Position numbers and translations under genes: made by a program. 9,044 nucleotides of DNA, from NCBI GenBank assembly GCA_003158365.1, contig PMIW01000222.1:3138-12181 (forward strand), given 5' to 3'. Source of the stretch: Ignavibacteriota bacterium. GTDB taxonomy: Bacteria; Bacteroidota; Ignavibacteria; Tepidaquicellales; Tepidaquicellaceae. Position 1 is the first letter of the stretch, and each line of letters opens with the position of its first letter. Below the pieces are notes generated by a model, which worked only from the letters and a program-made list of their open reading frames with translations, searched no databases and was not told where the DNA came from. Shown piece by piece: positions 6,875 to 9,044 of this stretch.

Positions 6875-7845
6875 TTCAAACCCCTGTTAAATTTATGATT
6901 CTTTCTCCACTCGATTAACTTAAGTAAACCCTCTTTCAATTCCGTTTTGTATTTAAATCCAAGATCTTTTTCTGCCGCTTCGGTACTTCCGATTCTGTTT
7001 GTCACGAATGTTAACCCTGCCGGCTCATACTGAATTATTAATTTAGAACCTGTCAGTTCAAGCAGCATCTCGCAAATTTCCTTAATGGAAGTGCTGATAC
7101 CGCTTCCGACATTATAAAATTTATCGGATGCATCACTCTTCAGTGCTTTCACATTTGCTTGTGCAACATCGGATACAAATATGAAATCATAACTCTGGCT
7201 GCCATCCCCGTATACTATCGGAGAAAGACCGCTGTCAATCCTGTCAAGTATTTTCATAATAACCGCAATGTATGTTCCTTTATAATCCTGCCTCGGGCCG
7301 TAAACATTCATGTATCTTAATCCGGCATACGGCAATCCGTATCTCTCATTAAAAGCCCTGCACATAGCTTCACCGGCTATTTTTGTTGCTCCGTAAAAAG
7401 TTCTGTTGTTAAAAGGATGTTCTTCAGTCATGGGCAATTCCACTGCGTCACCATACACAGAAGCTGAAGAGGAATAAACCAGTCTTTCTATTTTATTATT
7501 TCTGCAGGATTCCAGTACATTAAATGTACCTCTAATATTTACATCGAATGCAGAACGCGGGAATTCATAGCATTGCAAAAGCCATAATGCCGCAAGGTGT
7601 ATTACACCTTGGCTTTCCTTGACTGCCAGATCCAGAATATCTGTCTGCTGAATGTCCCCCCCTATTTCAAAGACTCTTACTCTTTTATCTTTCAGGGCTT
7701 CTTCAATATTTTCTCTTGTACCCCTGCAAAAATTATCGAATATAATTATATTTTTTACATCTTCTTTTAACAATTCATCAACCACGTGCGAACCGATAAA
7801 ACCCGCGCCTCCTATTACCAGAATGTTTTTTCCTTTAATATCCAA
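6871..7845 (-). CDS. NAD-dependent SDR sugar-nucleotide epimerase (GalE-like)
   Basis: This 324-residue extended short-chain dehydrogenase/reductase has the NAD-binding motif GGAGFIG (12-18), an acidic residue D37 after the second strand, the catalytic serine region SSSASVYG (125-132) and Tyr151-x3-Lys155 (YGATK). Further family stretches are HLAALW (83-88), FDVNIRGTFNVLE (100-112), LRYMNVYGPRQ (176-186) and YDFIFVSDVAQA (219-230). RmlB-type 4,6-dehydratases carry Asp-Glu after the catalytic Thr, and here this is Ala-Ser, so an epimerase is more likely. It probably inverts a hydroxyl of a UDP- or other NDP-linked hexose or N-acetylhexosamine, and its exact substrate is unknown. The start is TTG at 7845-7843, the only option because an in-frame TAA lies just upstream at 7866-7864 and the GGAGFIG motif begins at residue 12. 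A GAAGGGG stretch precedes it by 8 nt. The stop overlaps the aminotransferase start. Confidence 0.9.
   Translation of the reverse strand: MDIKGKNILVIGGAGFIGSHVVDELLKEDVKNIIIFDNFCRGTRENIEEALKDKRVRVFEIGGDIQQTDILDLAVKESQGVIHLAALWLLQCYEFPRSAFDVNIRGTFNVLESCRNNKIERLVYSSSASVYGDAVELPMTEEHPFNNRTFYGATKIAGEAMCRAFNERYGLPYAGLRYMNVYGPRQDYKGTYIAVIMKILDRIDSGLSPIVYGDGSQSYDFIFVSDVAQANVKALKSDASDKFYNVGSGISTSIKEICEMLLELTGSKLIIQYEPAGLTFVTNRIGSTEAAEKDLGFKYKTELKEGLLKLIEWRKNHKFNRGLN
6881..6886 (-). promoter_or_regulatory. Possible ribosome binding site for the aminotransferase TTG start
   Basis: CAGGGG on the minus strand lies inside the last codons of the epimerase gene, 6 nt before the TTG at 6874. It is followed by GTTT-like sequence, as at the epimerase start. 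Because a stop codon sits only four codons upstream in this frame, the TTG start is forced, and this G-run is the likely aid to initiation. Re-initiation from the overlapping TGA is the alternative. Confidence 0.42.
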
Positions 7846-7853
7846 TTTTAAAA

Positions 7854-7860
7854 CCCCTTC
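7854..7860 (-). promoter_or_regulatory. Possible ribosome binding site for the epimerase TTG start
   Basis: GAAGGGG on the minus strand overlaps the last base of the flippase stop and ends 8 nt before the TTG at 7845. It resembles a Shine-Dalgarno sequence only partly. It helps decide the TTG start, since no ATG or GTG is available downstream of the in-frame stop and upstream of the NAD-binding motif. The ATG-started genes in the window lack such a run. Confidence 0.45.
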
Positions 7861-9044
7861 TATTTATTTTTTAGTTCTTTATTGACATAACTGTACATTT
7901 TCTTGAAGTTTATTATTTCAATGGTCATTTTCCAGTCTTCCAGTGTAATTAATTTTATTAACATCGCAATTCCAAAATATCCGATGAAAAATATTATGCT
8001 GGCAATTATTTTCCAGAATAAATCAAACGTAAACATATTATAAATAAAATACGCAGCACCCGAATAAACTATCCCGTATATCAGCAAATACCTGCCCTGC
8101 AGAATATTTATCACACCCAATTTCTTTTTTGAGAAAATCATAAACACAACTCCGAAGAAGACATTTGTTAATAATACCGATAATGCTATTCCCGGTCCTC
8201 TCAAATTTAACAAATACGGAGATGCAAACAGGAATGATGTAAATATAAAAAACAGTGTACCAAATACAAATATGATTGCGGATAATTTGAATAATCCTTT
8301 TCCCGAAATAACATTAATATAGGGTAAATTAATTAACGATATAAACATCGAGAAGGAAATGATTGCCAGGATCGGGGGTGTATTAATAAATTTATGCCCA
8401 AGAGCAATTGAGACTACAAAATCCGCAAATATCATAATGTACAGAACTACCGGAAGAACGAAGGACAGGTTGAATCTTTCATATTTTCCGATACTGGAAT
8501 TTATTTTTTCGAATTCCCCCTCAGTTATATTCTTTGAAAAGAACGGAAAAAACAAAATCCCTGCAGATGATTCAATTAATCTTATAAACTGGCTTAAACT
8601 GAACCCCGCGGAATAATAGCCGACTTCATCTGTATTTGTTAAATACTGCAAAATAACCCTGTCAGTGGAATAAATAATTGTTTGCGCAACCAGTACAATA
8701 AAAACCGGTATCGAAATACTGAAGTATAATTTTGCAAGTTCCTTGTCATATTTTCCTATCGGATTTCCTTTGAATAAATATAAATAAATCGGAAAAACCA
8801 AAAGCACCGCCGCTAAATTCGAAACGGACTGTGCTACTGCTTTATAACCGAGAAATGCAACTATGACGCGAAGCAACTGATAAAAGAACAACTGTATAAA
8901 TGCAGGAATGTCCTGTTTGGCCTGTTCGGTTTTTGCGGCAAATGTCGATGCTGGTATTGTATACATCTGATTTACGGCAGTAAGCACCAGATAAATCAAA
9001 ATCACATAATCATGGTCGGGAGTTTCAAATGTTACTCCGAATAG
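7860..9044 (-). CDS. Oligosaccharide flippase (Wzx/PST-type, MVF-like), 5' end outside the window
   Basis: The reading frame is open from its TAG stop (7862-7860) to the right edge, giving 394 residues. A GTG at 9005-9003 is in frame, but it falls inside the continuing frame and is probably not the true start, since the visible residues before it (LFGVTFETPDHDY) look like a loop between membrane segments. About ten or eleven hydrophobic segments can be counted, such as those beginning FIQLFFYQLLRVIVAF, SISIPVFIVLVAQ, LSFVLPVVLYIMIF and WKIIASIIFFIGYFGIAML. The motif RGPGIALSVLLTNVFFG is typical of polysaccharide transporters of the MATE/MVF fold. Such proteins flip undecaprenyl-linked repeat units across the inner membrane. 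Full-length relatives are around 450-500 residues, so perhaps 60-100 residues are missing. It is the first visible gene of the operon and lies 14 nt before the epimerase start. Confidence 0.88.
   Translation of the reverse strand, partial: LFGVTFETPDHDYVILIYLVLTAVNQMYTIPASTFAAKTEQAKQDIPAFIQLFFYQLLRVIVAFLGYKAVAQSVSNLAAVLLVFPIYLYLFKGNPIGKYDKELAKLYFSISIPVFIVLVAQTIIYSTDRVILQYLTNTDEVGYYSAGFSLSQFIRLIESSAGILFFPFFSKNITEGEFEKINSSIGKYERFNLSFVLPVVLYIMIFADFVVSIALGHKFINTPPILAIISFSMFISLINLPYINVISGKGLFKLSAIIFVFGTLFFIFTSFLFASPYLLNLRGPGIALSVLLTNVFFGVVFMIFSKKKLGVINILQGRYLLIYGIVYSGAAYFIYNMFTFDLFWKIIASIIFFIGYFGIAMLIKLITLEDWKMTIEIINFKKMYSYVNKELKNK

Noticed and set aside
7593..7611. Perfect inverted repeat with 9 bp arms (CAAGGTGTA / TACACCTTG) and a single-base centre inside the epimerase gene.
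   Set aside because: It encodes the conserved QGVIHLA stretch, a 1-nt loop cannot form a normal hairpin, and one such palindrome in about 9 kb is not surprising by chance.
9003..9005. GTG as the true start of the flippase.
   Set aside because: The frame stays open upstream to the window edge, and the visible protein would be shorter than the family and lack its first membrane segments.

Overview
This window is a tightly packed single-strand block of surface-polysaccharide (O-antigen or capsule-like) sugar biosynthesis genes. All ten genes lie on the minus strand, so transcription runs from right to left. The DNA is AT-rich by inspection. Most ATG-started genes have A/T-rich upstream DNA with no clear Shine-Dalgarno sequence. 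This pattern fits Bacteroidota or related FCB-group bacteria, but the sequence alone does not fix the taxon.

In transcription order the genes are: a Wzx/PST-type flippase cut by the right window edge (7860-9044); an NAD-dependent SDR sugar-nucleotide epimerase (6871-7845); a DegT/DnrJ/EryC1 PLP aminotransferase (5702-6874); an AsnB-like glutamine-dependent amidotransferase (3837-5714); a left-handed beta-helix acyltransferase (3250-3834); a HisH-like glutaminase (2627-3253); a HisF-like barrel protein (1843-2634); a divergent polysaccharide-deacetylase-like protein (1101-1850); a methionyl-tRNA-formyltransferase-like sugar formyltransferase (163-1098); and the first 46 codons of a WbpG/WbuX/PseA-type N-acetyl sugar amidotransferase (1-138), cut by the left edge. 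Every junction is an overlap of 4-13 nt or a gap of at most 24 nt. There is no room for an internal terminator, and one long operon is likely, with its promoter beyond 9044. No stretch over 300 bases lacks a gene. I see no RNA genes, mobile elements, CRISPR arrays or clear terminators.

A coherent working model is as follows. The SDR and DegT enzymes build an amino sugar nucleotide. The acyltransferase and the formyltransferase add N- or O-acyl and N-formyl groups. The AsnB-like enzyme probably amidates a sugar carboxyl group. HisH and HisF supply ammonia to the WbuX-type enzyme, which converts an N-acetyl group to an acetamidino group. The flippase exports the lipid-linked unit. HisF shows the shift from histidine synthesis to ammonia delivery clearly: catalytic Asp11 is Leu, while the ammonia-gate residues are kept. 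The most interesting features are the deacetylase-like and formyltransferase genes placed between hisF and the wbuX homologue, and two consecutive genes with forced TTG starts. No glycosyltransferase, polymerase or 4,6-dehydratase lies in the window, so the sugar and its linkage cannot be worked out here.
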